Positions 36,188-46,200 of a DNA stretch of 64,000 nt are shown in pieces. The stretch is from Sphingobacteriaceae bacterium. Lineage in GTDB: Bacteria; Bacteroidota; Bacteroidia; Sphingobacteriales; Sphingobacteriaceae. A model generated the notes under the pieces. That model saw only the letters and a program-made list of their open reading frames with translations, did no database searches and had not been told where the DNA came from. The stretch lies in NCBI GenBank assembly GCA_029266635.1, contig JAQSWM010000001.1:124001-188000 (forward strand), read 5' to 3'. Position 1 is the first letter of the stretch, and each line of letters begins with the position of its first letter. Made by a program: the position numbers and the translations under genes.

Positions 36188-36795
36188 GCAAAGAACATAT
36201 TATTCCTGAACAGGAAAAAGGCAGCAGCAGCGATACTGAAGCTCACGCGAGCTTTAAAAGCGCAACTGAGGCGGCCGATTTCTTCAGGATCGCCAAAAAG
36301 CGGCTACTAGATGTTTCCAATTGGGATAAGATCTGCGGGAAGGCATCTGCAAAGTTCCAATTAACAGATAACACTGGGTCAGCCGTGGCCAGAGAGCCCA
36401 AGGTTGGAGATCATTTTCAGATCAACATTCCCGCTCCCGGCAACGACACGGGCGAAGGCTACGACTGGGTTCAAATTGAAGCCATCGACGATAAAGGCGA
36501 TCAGGAAAGCGATTATGAGTATACCGCTATTAAGGTTCGCCCAGCCACAAATCCTCAGAATCAAAAATCAGACACAGCCCATTTCTTCAAGGAAGACGCC
36601 ACCTCCACATTTCTGGTGGAGAGGAAAGGCAATACGGTTAGAGCCGAGGTTCATGGTCGGAATGAACTTCCGAATACAAAAACCGAAGGTGTTTTGGACA
36701 CCATTAGAAATGCCCTAGTGGCTTTAGGCGCAATGGCCGGCATCTCAACGCCACAGTGGAAAAGCCTTGTGAATGGCATTGTTGAGGTGAAATAA
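36184..36795 (+). CDS. Hypothetical soluble protein (203 aa), possibly START-like
   Basis: A 203-residue acidic protein without signal peptide or membrane segment. The spacing of predicted strands, the helix-like C-terminus (V-L-D-T-I-R-N-A-L-V-A-L-G) and the phrase V-G-D-H-F-Q-I-N-I-P-A-P-G-N-D remind me of SRPBCC/START lipid-binding folds, but no family motif is certain. Coupled to the 30-residue peptide upstream by a 4-base overlap. Followed by a strong terminator. Confidence 0.55.
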   Translation: MSKEHIIPEQEKGSSSDTEAHASFKSATEAADFFRIAKKRLLDVSNWDKICGKASAKFQLTDNTGSAVAREPKVGDHFQINIPAPGNDTGEGYDWVQIEAIDDKGDQESDYEYTAIKVRPATNPQNQKSDTAHFFKEDATSTFLVERKGNTVRAEVHGRNELPNTKTEGVLDTIRNALVALGAMAGISTPQWKSLVNGIVEVK

Positions 36796-36808
36796 AAACT
36801 GGCATCAT

Positions 36809-36845
36809 AAAAAAGCCGCGGTTGAAATTCAACCGCGGCTTTTTT
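36809..36845. terminator. Bidirectional intrinsic terminator
   Basis: A long near-perfect palindrome: AAAAAAGCCGCGGTTGAA on the left, its complement on the right, with one base between. A run before and T run after make it usable for both this transcript and the convergent small protein gene. Confidence 0.9.
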
Positions 36846-36859
36846 GTTTTGAGCCCTAA

Positions 36860-37171
36860 TTACAGTAACAGGATCAATAAAAGAATGATAATGATAATAG
36901 CACCCACTGAAAGATAAACGCCACCGCCAAGTGCTTTAGCTTCTTTCTTCATGCTTTTCAACTCAGTTTTCAAATCCTGACGCTGTTGAGAAGTCAGGTT
37001 TGACTTATCCATTGCCTGAATTTCCTCCACCCTGTCTTTAATCTGTTCAATCCGTACCAGCTGCTGCTCGGTTGGTTGCTCTTTTGGTTTTGAGCTTGCA
37101 TAAGCCGGAACAGACATCACAGTAACAGCCAGCATTAAGCTTGCAAATAGTAAATAAGCTTTCTTCTTCAT
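36860..37171 (-). CDS. Small envelope protein with coiled coil and C-terminal membrane anchor (103 aa)
   Basis: Signal peptide (residues 1-25, cleavage after A-Y-A), a charged coiled-coil-like middle (about 30-80, rich in Glu, Gln, Lys) and a C-terminal 18-residue tail of almost pure Ile/Leu after G-G-G-V-Y-L. Exported and then anchored by its C-terminus, with the helix domain in the periplasm. Similar short proteins are common in Bacteroidota, function unknown. The 151-base upstream gap shows nothing definite. Confidence 0.7.
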   Translation of the reverse strand: MKKKAYLLFASLMLAVTVMSVPAYASSKPKEQPTEQQLVRIEQIKDRVEEIQAMDKSNLTSQQRQDLKTELKSMKKEAKALGGGVYLSVGAIIIIILLLILLL

Positions 37172-37322
37172 AGTGTTTAGTTTAAAAGGTGTAACAAGTA
37201 CATAATACCTATTGAAGAAAATTGTTTGCTGTTTGAAGCAAATTCAAGTTGTTCTTAGACAGAAAAAACAAAAAGAGAATTTCTCAGAGCATTGTTGCAT
37301 TTTTGACACTTCAATTTTCTGA

Positions 37323-38558
37323 ATGGCAAACTCGAGAAAAGCCGCTGTTGGCTTCATATTCATTACATTACTGATTGACACAATCGGTTTTGGCCTGATA
37401 ATCCCGGTATTTCCACACCTGATTCAGCAACTTGTGCATGGAACATTAAGCCAGGCATCTATCTGGAGCGGCTGGCTCACCTTTGCGTATGCAGTAATGC
37501 AGTTTGTTTGTGCACCTATCATTGGAAACCTGAGCGATAAATATGGACGCCGGCCTGTTCTGTTGCTGTCGCTTCTTGCATTCGGGCTAGATTATATTCT
37601 TTTGTCGTTTGCGCCAACCATCTGGTGGCTTTTCGCAGGGCGAATTATTGCCGGTATCACCGGCGCCAGCTTCACAACAGCAGCAGCTTACATTGCAGAC
37701 ATCAGCACAAATGAAAACCGGGCACAGAACTTTGGAACAGTCGGCGCTGCGTTTGGGCTGGGCTTTATCATTGGGCCTGCAATTGGAGGGCTGCTTGGAG
37801 AATTTAATCCGCGAATGCCTTTTATGGTTGCTGCAGGGTTGACCTTGTTGAATTTTGCTTATGGATATTTTGTGTTGCCTGAGTCACTTTCAAAAGAGAA
37901 CCGGCGTCCATTTAGCTGGTCACGGGCGAATCCACTCGGGTCATTAATGCAGCTCAAAACTTATCAGGGCGTGGGTGGGCTCATCATCGCTCTGGTGTTC
38001 GTGTACATAGCAGCGCATTCTGTACAAAGCACATGGACGTTTATCAACATAGCCAAATTCAACTGGAGCGAAGGGCTTATCGGTGCGTCGCTTGCAATTG
38101 TTGGTTTGTTAATAGCAGTTGTGCAGGGTGGTCTGATCCGCTTTATCAATCCATGGCTGGGAAATGAGCGGAGCATTTATATGGGACTCGGATTGTATGC
38201 TCTTGGATTATTCCTGTTCGCTTTCGCGACACAAAGCTGGATGATGTTTGTGTTTTTGGTGCCGTATTGCCTTGGCGGTATAGCCGGACCGGCTTTGCAG
38301 GCGGTTATTACGGAACACGTGCCGGCAAATGAGCAAGGCGAATTACAGGGAGCATTAACCAGCCTCATGAGCGTGACCATGATTGTTGGTCCCTTGCTGA
38401 TGAACAACTTATTTTCATGGTTTACAGCCAAGAGCGCCCCTATACACTTCCCGGGAGCACCCTTCCTGGCAGGTGGCATATTTATGCTGATCAGTGCAGC
38501 AATCGCAGCTCAAAGCATGAAGAGAGATGCCTTTGTAAACAGAGGCAGAAAAGATTAA
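37323..38558 (+). CDS. TetA-like MFS efflux transporter
   Basis: A 411-residue, 12-span major facilitator protein. The A-motif [14 protein letters not shown] after TM2, the start [22 protein letters not shown] and the C-motif-like [13 protein letters not shown] in TM5 mark the TCR/Tet drug:H+ antiporter group. Chromosomal members like this often export other small molecules, so resistance should not be assumed. Stop codon overlaps the convergent DUF502 gene by 4 bases. Confidence 0.88.
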   Translation: MANSRKAAVGFIFITLLIDTIGFGLIIPVFPHLIQQLVHGTLSQASIWSGWLTFAYAVMQFVCAPIIGNLSDKYGRRPVLLLSLLAFGLDYILLSFAPTIWWLFAGRIIAGITGASFTTAAAYIADISTNENRAQNFGTVGAAFGLGFIIGPAIGGLLGEFNPRMPFMVAAGLTLLNFAYGYFVLPESLSKENRRPFSWSRANPLGSLMQLKTYQGVGGLIIALVFVYIAAHSVQSTWTFINIAKFNWSEGLIGASLAIVGLLIAVVQGGLIRFINPWLGNERSIYMGLGLYALGLFLFAFATQSWMMFVFLVPYCLGGIAGPALQAVITEHVPANEQGELQGALTSLMSVTMIVGPLLMNNLFSWFTAKSAPIHFPGAPFLAGGIFMLISAAIAAQSMKRDAFVNRGRKD

Positions 38559-39151
38559 TGGATACCGCTCACGCCACCCGATACCACAAACTTCATTGCC
38601 TCGGTGCCGTTCATTTTTAGTGGCTTTACTTTTTCTTTGCTGATAATACACAATTGGCCGGCAAACGAATAAGAGAAGGGAAAGTACACCGCAACTTCTC
38701 CTGGCAAGTCAAGTAGAACAAGGTCTTTTTGAGTCAAGAAGCCTATTTTTTTCAAACCGCTTTCGTTTACTTCTACCAGAACGGGCTCGTTAAACTTTTT
38801 CTCATCGCCTACAAAGGCTTCGGTAAGATCCTTAATTGACGAATACAGGAAATTGAACAGCGGCAGCCTGTTAAGCCATCGGTTAAACCATAGCTTTATT
38901 GGCTCGGTAATGAAGTTGGTGACTACAATGCCAGCCAGCAAGATGATTACCAGAACAGTCAGAATACCAAGCCCCGGAATGTAAACGTACTTACCGGTTT
39001 TGGGGTTTACCCACAAAACATCACTAAGGTTGAGCGATTTGTCTAAAGATGATACTACCCAAAAGATCAGGAAGATGGCAGCGCCGATGGGAACTACCAC
39101 TAAAACTCCTTTCAAAAAATACCTGAATAGCGCTCTGAAGACTCTGTTCAT
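38555..39151 (-). CDS. DUF502 membrane protein
   Basis: A 198-residue protein with two N-terminal membrane spans (residues about 10-33 and 55-80) and a beta-rich C-terminal domain. [17 protein letters not shown] and P-V-L-V-E-V-x-E-S-G are typical of DUF502 (plant COV-like) proteins. Function not established in bacteria. Confidence 0.85.
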   Translation of the reverse strand: MNRVFRALFRYFLKGVLVVVPIGAAIFLIFWVVSSLDKSLNLSDVLWVNPKTGKYVYIPGLGILTVLVIILLAGIVVTNFITEPIKLWFNRWLNRLPLFNFLYSSIKDLTEAFVGDEKKFNEPVLVEVNESGLKKIGFLTQKDLVLLDLPGEVAVYFPFSYSFAGQLCIISKEKVKPLKMNGTEAMKFVVSGGVSGIH

Positions 39152-39265
39152 TTGCAGTTAAATAGCACGGCGAAATTAATCAATTAGATTCAGAGTTCGG
39201 GACGCTGATGGTGCTGCGGCGAACAGGCTGGACTAGCAAATTGATATTAGTGCTGGTGCACGAGG

Positions 39266-39646
39266 TCATTCCTCATAAAAGTCGGCCAGCGCTCCAAAAT
39301 AGGCATCGTTCCAACCCTCGGAGATATTGTCAAATTCCTCATCAGGAATATTGGTGTGTTTCAGCTCAACAGAAGTGCCTTTCTTATCAGGATGAAGGAT
39401 TATGGTCACTATAGACGGTTCCGCCTGATCTCCAAAATACCATTCCTGAACAATCTTTTTCCCGTATTCAAATTCAAGGTTCTTCCCTGAAATGCTTCCA
39501 TCCCACATTGAAAATTCAGTCCCCGGATCAGCCGACATTTCAGCCTTCTCGCCCGTCCATAACTGAATAGTTGACGGTGTGGTTAAGGCCAGGTAAATAT
39601 CTTCCGGGCTGGCAGGTATCAGGTAGTATTTTTTGTAATCTTTCAT
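39266..39646 (-). CDS. AHSA1/START-like domain protein (126 aa)
   Basis: A single SRPBCC/AHSA1-like fold: Y-Y-L-I-P-A-S-P-E-D-I-Y-x-A-L-T at the start, L-W-T-G, E-F-S-M-W-D-G-S-I-S-G and the C-terminal helix W-N-D-A-Y-F-G-A-L-A. These domains bind small hydrophobic ligands or act as Hsp90 co-chaperones. It lies between DUF502 and PPK2 on the same strand, 34 bases from the latter. Confidence 0.75.
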   Translation of the reverse strand: MKDYKKYYLIPASPEDIYLALTTPSTIQLWTGEKAEMSADPGTEFSMWDGSISGKNLEFEYGKKIVQEWYFGDQAEPSIVTIILHPDKKGTSVELKHTNIPDEEFDNISEGWNDAYFGALADFYEE

Positions 39647-39651
39647 CGCGG

Positions 39652-39659
39652 CAAATATA
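39652..39659 (-). promoter_or_regulatory. -7-like element abutting the START-like gene
   Basis: The minus strand reads TATATTTG, matching TAnnTTTG, ending 5 bases before the ATG at 39646. Used as a promoter it would make a leaderless or near-leaderless mRNA. Confidence 0.3.
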
Positions 39660-39680
39660 GCTCAAGAATTTTAGAGCACC

Positions 39681-40559
39681 TTACTCGCCCGTCAGTGCCT
39701 CCCGGCTCTCCTGCAGCTTTGCAACTTCATCCTCTGAAAGCTCCGGATATTTGAGGTTTAGATTCTGTAAAGTTTCCACGATGATTGAGCAAACCGCCAC
39801 ACGTGCAAACCACTTTTTATCTGCAGGGATGATGTACCATGGAGAATTTTTAGTTGAAGTATTTCGGATGGCATCCTGGTAAGCATCCATGTACTCGTCC
39901 CAATGCCGCCGCTCCTCAATGTCAAACGATGAAAATTTCCAGTTCTTAGCCGGATCATCTATCCGCTCTAGAAATCGCTCCTTCTGCTCCTTTTTAGAAA
40001 CGTTCAGGAAGAATTTGATGATCATCGTTCCATTCCGGTGAAGATGCTTTTCAAAATCGGCAATGCTGGTGTAGCGTTTGTCCCAAAAATCGCCGTCAGG
40101 CTTCTCTCCCACTTCTAGATCGCTTCTGTTCTCCTTCAAAAGCAATTCGGGATGTACCTTACAAACCAGCACGTTTTCGTAATGCGAGCGGTTGTGGATC
40201 CCAATCCTCCCCTTTTCCGGCAAAGCTTTGTAGTGCCGCCACAAGAAATCGTGTTCATAATCTTCGGAAGATGGCTGCTTAAAGCTGTAAACCTGACAGC
40301 CCTGAGGATTCAGCCCACTCATCACATGCTTGATTGCACTGTCTTTCCCCGCGGCATCCATCGCCTGGAAAATCAGCAGCAAAGAATGCTGATTGTTCGC
40401 GTAAAGCAGATCCTGAAGCTCAGTTAATTCCGCTTTAAGCCGCTCGAGCTCGGCTGCTGCACTCTCCTTATCAAAATCACCGGTAAAATCGGTATCAAAA
40501 TCCTTCAGATTGAACTCACCGTTTTCGCCGGCAAAAAATTCTTTAATTTTCAAACCCAT
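39681..40559 (-). CDS. ppk2: Polyphosphate kinase 2 family protein
   Basis: A 292-residue PPK2-type enzyme that moves phosphate between polyphosphate and nucleotides. Walker A A66-M-D-A-A-G-K-D73, followed by S-G-L-N-P-Q-G-C-Q-V, F-L-W-R-H-Y-K-A-L-P-E-K-G, the lid N-R-S-H-Y-E-N-V-L-V, and the late W-K-F-S-S-F-D-I-E-E-R-x-x-W-D-x-Y. Class I and III members differ in whether AMP or ADP/GDP is preferred; I cannot decide. It is 98 bases from, and divergent to, the PBP gene. Confidence 0.92.
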   Translation of the reverse strand: MGLKIKEFFAGENGEFNLKDFDTDFTGDFDKESAAAELERLKAELTELQDLLYANNQHSLLLIFQAMDAAGKDSAIKHVMSGLNPQGCQVYSFKQPSSEDYEHDFLWRHYKALPEKGRIGIHNRSHYENVLVCKVHPELLLKENRSDLEVGEKPDGDFWDKRYTSIADFEKHLHRNGTMIIKFFLNVSKKEQKERFLERIDDPAKNWKFSSFDIEERRHWDEYMDAYQDAIRNTSTKNSPWYIIPADKKWFARVAVCSIIVETLQNLNLKYPELSEDEVAKLQESREALTGE

Positions 40560-40626
40560 GTTTATAGCCTAATGTTATGAACTTTTGATGTATAGAAGCG
40601 TTACTTAAATGTTCGCCAGAGTATGC

Positions 40627-40634
40627 TAATTTAG
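40627..40634 (+). promoter_or_regulatory. Weak -7-like element before the PBP1A gene
   Basis: TAATTTAG differs from TAnnTTTG at one position and lies 23 bases before the ATG. The same TAnnTTAGC variant appears before the LexA-like gene at 46893-46900. Confidence 0.25.
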
Positions 40635-40657
40635 CAGCGCCTTTCCTTATTAGATTT

Positions 40658-43123
40658 ATGTTCAAAGAGATAAAAAACAAGCCGCTCCGTTACATAGTTA
40701 TCCTCCTTTATTGCATAATTGCCTTCTTCTGCCTTCTCGAGCTTAACTTTTTGTGGCTGTTTGGATACTCGGTCACCAAAAAAGATATCGAGTCGCCAGC
40801 CATGCGTGTTTCCTCTGAAGTTTACACTGCCGACGGCAAACTCATTGGAAAATATTTTAAAGAAAACCGCACACCAGTTGATTTCAAGAAAATATCTCCA
40901 AGCGTAATTAATGCACTTATTGCCACTGAAGATGTGCGCTTTTACAAACATAGCGGCGTTGATCTTATCTCTCTGGGCTCCAGCCTTCTATCTACCATTA
41001 CCGGCGATAAGCGGGGCGCCAGTACGATTACGCAGCAGCTTGCAAAAAACCTTTATCGCACACGTTACAATAAATCGCAAGGCTTTATAAGGCATATACC
41101 TGTAATCCGCACAATTGTTTACAAGTTTAAAGAGTGGCTTACCGCGATAAAACTCGAACAGCACTATTCTAAAAATGAGATTTTAACGCTTTACCTCAAC
41201 ACGGTTCCCTTCGGCAACAATACCTACGGGATAAAAACGGCTGCTAAAAAGTATTTCAACAAAGAACCGGATAAACTGAAAGTCCAGGAATCGGCGATGC
41301 TGGTGGGCATGCTCAAAGGCACAACCAGTTACAATCCCATTCAAAATCCTAAGAATGCGCTTGAGCGGCGGAATGTTGTTTTATCGCAGATGGCGAAATA
41401 TAATTACATCACCAAGTCGGAATTTAAAGCCGATAGTGGCTCGCCGCTAAAGGTTTCGCAGGGAGTTGAAGAAGATGACAGCCAGGGAGACTCTTACCTG
41501 CGTGCTGCGGTAGCCCGATACCTGGAAAAATGGTGCAACGATAACAACTATGATCTCTACGAAGATGGCCTTAAGATTTACACCACGATAGATTCAAAAC
41601 TGCAGAAATACGCTGAAGAAGCTGTAGCCGAGCAGATGCGCATCCTCCAGAACCGCTTCAATGAAGCCTGGGGAAATCAAAATCCATGGCGTGATTCCAA
41701 AGGCGTCGAAGTTCCCAATTTTATAGAAAATGCAGTTGCACATTTACCTGTCTATGCTGCGCTGAAATCCCGCTATAAAAACAATCCAGATTCCATAGAT
41801 ATCTGGTTAAACACGAAGAAGAAGATGACTGTGTTTAGCTGGAAAGGAGAAAAAGAAGTTGAATTCTCTACCATAGATTCCGTGAAGTATTATGCCAAAC
41901 TGCTAAACACCGGCATGATGACTTTAGATCCTTTTACCGGGCATATTAAAGTTTGGGTGGGTGGGATAAATAACAAATACTTCAAATTCGATCACGTTAA
42001 TCAGGCTAAACGCCAGGCTGGTTCTACATTCAAGCCATTTGCCTACCTGGCTGCCCTGGAAAGCGGCATGAGCCCCTGCGACAAATTCGTAGATAAACCG
42101 GTGCGAATTTCCTATCAGGAAAACGGCAAAGAAGTATACTGGGAGCCTAATAATGCAGATTTTAACTTTTCCGGCCGGGAGATGTCTTTGCGTTGGGCGA
42201 TGGGAAAATCTGTAAACTCCATTACTGCCCAGATAACGGAAAAAGTGGGTTGGGACAACGTGGTAAAATATGCTCACGCCTGTGGCATTGAGAGCCCTCT
42301 GAAATCTGTTCCCTCAGTCAGCTTAGGTTCGAACGACGTATCAGTATTCGAGATGGTGCGGTCTTACGGCACCTTTCTGAATAAAGGTGTGCGCACGGAA
42401 GCTATTTTGGTGGATCGCATTACAGATCGTGATGGCAGCAAGATTGCCACTTTCAAGCCAAAAACAGAGCGTGCATTGAGCGAAGAAATAGCATGGCTGA
42501 TGCTTTATATGTTCCGTGGCGGGATGGATGAGCCGGGCGGCACTTCGCAATCGCTGTGGGAATGGGACCTCTGGAAAAAGAATAACCAGATTGGCGGCAA
42601 AACCGGAACCTCTTCCGATTATGTTGACGGGTGGTACATGGGCATCACTAAAGATCTGGTGACGGGAGTTTGGGTGGGGTGCGATGACCGCAGCATACAC
42701 TTCCGCACCTCCGGCACCGGCGAAGGGGCGCACACTGCCCTGCCTATTTTCGGGAAGTTTATGGAAAAGGTTTACCATGACCCGTCAACAGGTATCACCT
42801 ATGGCCCTTTCCCCAAACCGGGAGTGAAAATTGAAAGGGAATACAATTGCCCTACTCCCCGTTATACAGAGGTAGATACCACGGCAGCAGACAGTTCTAT
42901 CGTGGATTCACTCAACTTGCTTCAATTCCCAGAGGAAAATCCGCAAACACCGCTTTCTGAACCTAATAAGATTATTCCGCCAAAAGTTCAGGCTCCTGAA
43001 CCCTCAAGGCCTAACAACCCTCCTGCAGAAGTTAAGCCTGAGCTAACACCTGCCGAAGAAAGAAAGCAACGCAGAGAAGAGCGTAAAAAAGCACGCGAGT
43101 TAAAGAATGGTTCAGAAAATTAA
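40658..43123 (+). CDS. Class A penicillin-binding protein (PBP1A-like)
   Basis: An 821-residue bifunctional peptidoglycan synthase. One N-terminal membrane span, then a GT51 glycosyltransferase (A-T-E-D-V-R-F-Y-K-H-x-G-V-D and R-G-A-S-T-I-T-Q-Q-L-A-K-N), then the transpeptidase with S456-T-F-K, S518-V-N and K648-T-G-T. The C-terminal tail is rich in Pro, Glu, Lys and Arg and probably disordered. It builds cell wall at the periplasmic face. Not part of a division-gene cluster here. Confidence 0.95.
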   Translation: MFKEIKNKPLRYIVILLYCIIAFFCLLELNFLWLFGYSVTKKDIESPAMRVSSEVYTADGKLIGKYFKENRTPVDFKKISPSVINALIATEDVRFYKHSGVDLISLGSSLLSTITGDKRGASTITQQLAKNLYRTRYNKSQGFIRHIPVIRTIVYKFKEWLTAIKLEQHYSKNEILTLYLNTVPFGNNTYGIKTAAKKYFNKEPDKLKVQESAMLVGMLKGTTSYNPIQNPKNALERRNVVLSQMAKYNYITKSEFKADSGSPLKVSQGVEEDDSQGDSYLRAAVARYLEKWCNDNNYDLYEDGLKIYTTIDSKLQKYAEEAVAEQMRILQNRFNEAWGNQNPWRDSKGVEVPNFIENAVAHLPVYAALKSRYKNNPDSIDIWLNTKKKMTVFSWKGEKEVEFSTIDSVKYYAKLLNTGMMTLDPFTGHIKVWVGGINNKYFKFDHVNQAKRQAGSTFKPFAYLAALESGMSPCDKFVDKPVRISYQENGKEVYWEPNNADFNFSGREMSLRWAMGKSVNSITAQITEKVGWDNVVKYAHACGIESPLKSVPSVSLGSNDVSVFEMVRSYGTFLNKGVRTEAILVDRITDRDGSKIATFKPKTERALSEEIAWLMLYMFRGGMDEPGGTSQSLWEWDLWKKNNQIGGKTGTSSDYVDGWYMGITKDLVTGVWVGCDDRSIHFRTSGTGEGAHTALPIFGKFMEKVYHDPSTGITYGPFPKPGVKIEREYNCPTPRYTEVDTTAADSSIVDSLNLLQFPEENPQTPLSEPNKIIPPKVQAPEPSRPNNPPAEVKPELTPAEERKQRREERKKARELKNGSEN

Positions 43124-43124
43124 C

Positions 43125-43146
43125 TTATTTTCATTTTATTTTCATA
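43125..43146 (+). repeat. 11-bp tandem direct repeat behind the PBP gene
   Basis: TTATTTTCATT followed directly by TTATTTTCATA, 10 of 11 bases identical, beginning one base after the PBP stop codon. Probably chance in T-rich DNA. Confidence 0.35.
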
Positions 43147-43223
43147 TAGTTGATTTAAAATCGGCAAAGCAAACTAAACGCTGATATTAAACGTAGTTAT
43201 AAGAAAACTCTAAAACCCATTAA

Positions 43224-46200
43224 ATGAAACATATAGACGTTTTTGGCAGGGTTAATTACTTCCGCCTATTCATTATCGTTGCGTTTTTGTTCTTAAATAT
43301 ATTTCCTGCCAGTGCGCAGTATTTCGGTCAGAACAAAGTCCGTTATAAAAACCTGAAGTTTAAGGTTTACGAAACTCCGCACTTTGAACTTTACTATTAT
43401 CTCCAAAATGATAGCCTGATCAAACGTTTTGTAAAGGAAAGCGAAACTTGGTATGATCTTCATCAGCAGGTCTTCCGCGATACATTTAAGAGAAAGAATC
43501 CGGTTATTTTATATGCGAACTCTCCTGAATTCCAGCAGACAACAGCTATCGATGGCGAGATTGGGGTAGGAACAGGCGGTGTTACTGAAGGGATGAAGAA
43601 CCGTGTTGTGATGCCGGTAATGCAGATAAACTCACAAACCAGGCACGTTCTTGGACACGAGTTGGTGCACGCTTTTCAATATCATTCCTTAATTGAAGGT
43701 GATTCAACAAACCTAGAAAATATCGGAAACCTGCCTCTGTGGATGGTAGAAGGTATGGCTGAGTATTTGTCCATTGGCAAATCTGATGCGTATACTGCCA
43801 TGTGGATGCGTGATGCTTATCTGAACCACGATATCCCATCACTAAAAGACCTCACCGAATCAAACAAGTATTTCCCGTATCGCTACGGACAGGCATTTTG
43901 GTCGTACATGGGCTCCACGTACGGCGATACGATAATTGTACCGTTTTTCAAAGCCACTGCCAAGTTCGGGTATCAAATGGCAATCAGGCGCACATTTGGG
44001 TTTGATGATAAAACGCTGTCCAGTCTCTGGAAAACCAGTATTGAGAATACTTATCGGCCTTTACTCAAAGACACCGCACAAGTGCCGATGGGACGTTTGC
44101 TTATCGACGAAAAGAACGGCGGAGAAACCTACAACGTAGCTCCGGCAGTTTCGCGGGATGGCAGGTATGTGGCATTTCTTTCTGAAAAGGACCTCCTCAG
44201 CATTGACCTCTTCATCGCCGACGCACAAACGGGACAAATAATTCGAAAGCTTACCAGTAAAGCCCGAAACTCGCACATAGACGAAATCAGCTTTATAGAA
44301 TCGGCAGGTGCATGGTCTCCAGACGGAAGTAAATTCGCGTTTAGCATTTACAGTGCGGGCAAAATAAAACTTCTTATTGTTGATACTTCTTCAGGCCGCA
44401 CGCTTGCAACTGAAGATATGGGCGAGGTTGGCGAGTTTTCAAATTTAACCTGGTCTCCCAACGGGGATGACATTGCATTTGCAGGCCTTAAAAACGGGCA
44501 GAGTGATTTGTATATGTTCAATCTGAGCAGCAAAGTTATTACCCAACTTACAAACGATAAGTATTCTGATTACCAACCAAGCTTCTCGAACGACGGAAAA
44601 AGCATTGTATTCAGCAGCGACAGAGGCACGTTTGATCGTTCCAACAAAACTGTAGATATTACCATGAACCTGGCGGTGATGGACGTGGCTACCAAAAAAG
44701 TGACCGATATTACCGTGTTCGACGGGGCTAACAATTTGAACCCGCAGTTCTCCGGAAATGATCAGCAAATATATTTCCTCTCAAACCGCGACGGTTTCCG
44801 CAATCTATACCGCTACTCGCTGAATGGTGGCAAGCTGGAACAAATGACAGATTATTTCACCGGAATAAGCGGCATTACTGAGTACTCTCCGGCTTTGAGC
44901 GTGTCTAAGACAGACGATATTGTTTATTCTTACTATCGTGCTCAGAAGTATAAAATTTACAACAGTAAGCCTGCAGACTTCAAGCCGGTTAATGTTTCTC
45001 CTACAGCAATAAATATGGAGGCGGCGCTCTTGCCTCCTTTCAAATCTTCGGGAGTTGACCTGATCAATGCAAACCTCGACAACTTCGAGCGCTTTGAACA
45101 AATAACAAATGCGCAAATTCAGGAAGTACCTTACAGGCCTAAATTTAAGCTTGATTATATTTCAAGCAGTGGCGTAGGAGCATCGGCAGGAAGGTTCGGA
45201 GCGGGTTTATCAAGTGGCATACAGGGTATTTTTAGCGATATTTTAGGAAGAAACCAGATCTACGCGACTGCGGCTGTAAATGGCGAGATCTATGATTTCG
45301 GTGGACAGGTTGCATATTTAAATCAGCAGAGCAGGATCAACTGGGGCGGTGCAGTGGGCCACATCCCTAATATTTCGGCTTTTACATCCGATCAAATTAT
45401 ACAAGGACAGAATGGCCAGACGCTCTACCGGTCTAGTTACGATATCATCCGTACTTTCCAGGATGAGGTGCAACTGTTTGCCAGCTATCCATTTTCAAGG
45501 GTACATCGCTTTGAGGCTGGCGGCTCTTTCTCAAACTATTCTTATCGGGTAGATAGGATGTCTGATTATTATGATTACCAAACCGGAGCTTACCAGGGAT
45601 CTGAAAGGGCAAAAGTACCTTTGGAGGAAGCGAACGCCTTTTATAACCAATACTATGGCTACAATTTCCAAAACTTTAAGGTTTTCGGAACAGACGCAGC
45701 TTTTGTGGGCGATAATGCTTTCTTCGGTATAACCAGCCCGCTAAGCGGCTTCCGTTATCGTTTAGGCGTATCAAACTACGTCGGCGACTACAATTTTGGA
45801 ACTATAACTGCCGATGGCAGGAAGTACGTTCGTCTGAAGCCTATCACCATTGCAGGAAGATTGTATAGTGTGAGCAGATTTGGTAAAGACCAAAATCGCT
45901 TATATGGCGAGTTTATTGGCTATCCTTATCTGATACGCGGTTATGAGTACAACTCTTTTGCCAACTCAAATGGCACAGGTTCTAGCTTCGATGTAAATCG
46001 GCTTATTGGAAGTAAGATTGCTGTAGCGAACTTTGAGGTGCGGCTTCCTTTCACAGGACCTGAAAAGCTCGCAGCTATAAAATCTAAGTTCCTGTTTTCA
46101 GATCTGAATGCATTTTTTGATATGGGTTTAGCGTATAATGCAGATTCAAAAGTTATGTTTAATGGTACCCCCAGGGTAAATACTAACGAACGTGCTCCTG

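Noticed and set aside
37323-38558. Tetracycline resistance determinant
   Set aside because: Family resemblance only; chromosomal setting without mobile DNA or a TetR regulator gives no support for resistance.
43125-43146. Tandem 11-mer as a possible regulatory repeat
   Set aside because: Only two copies in T-rich DNA behind a stop codon; chance is a sufficient explanation.
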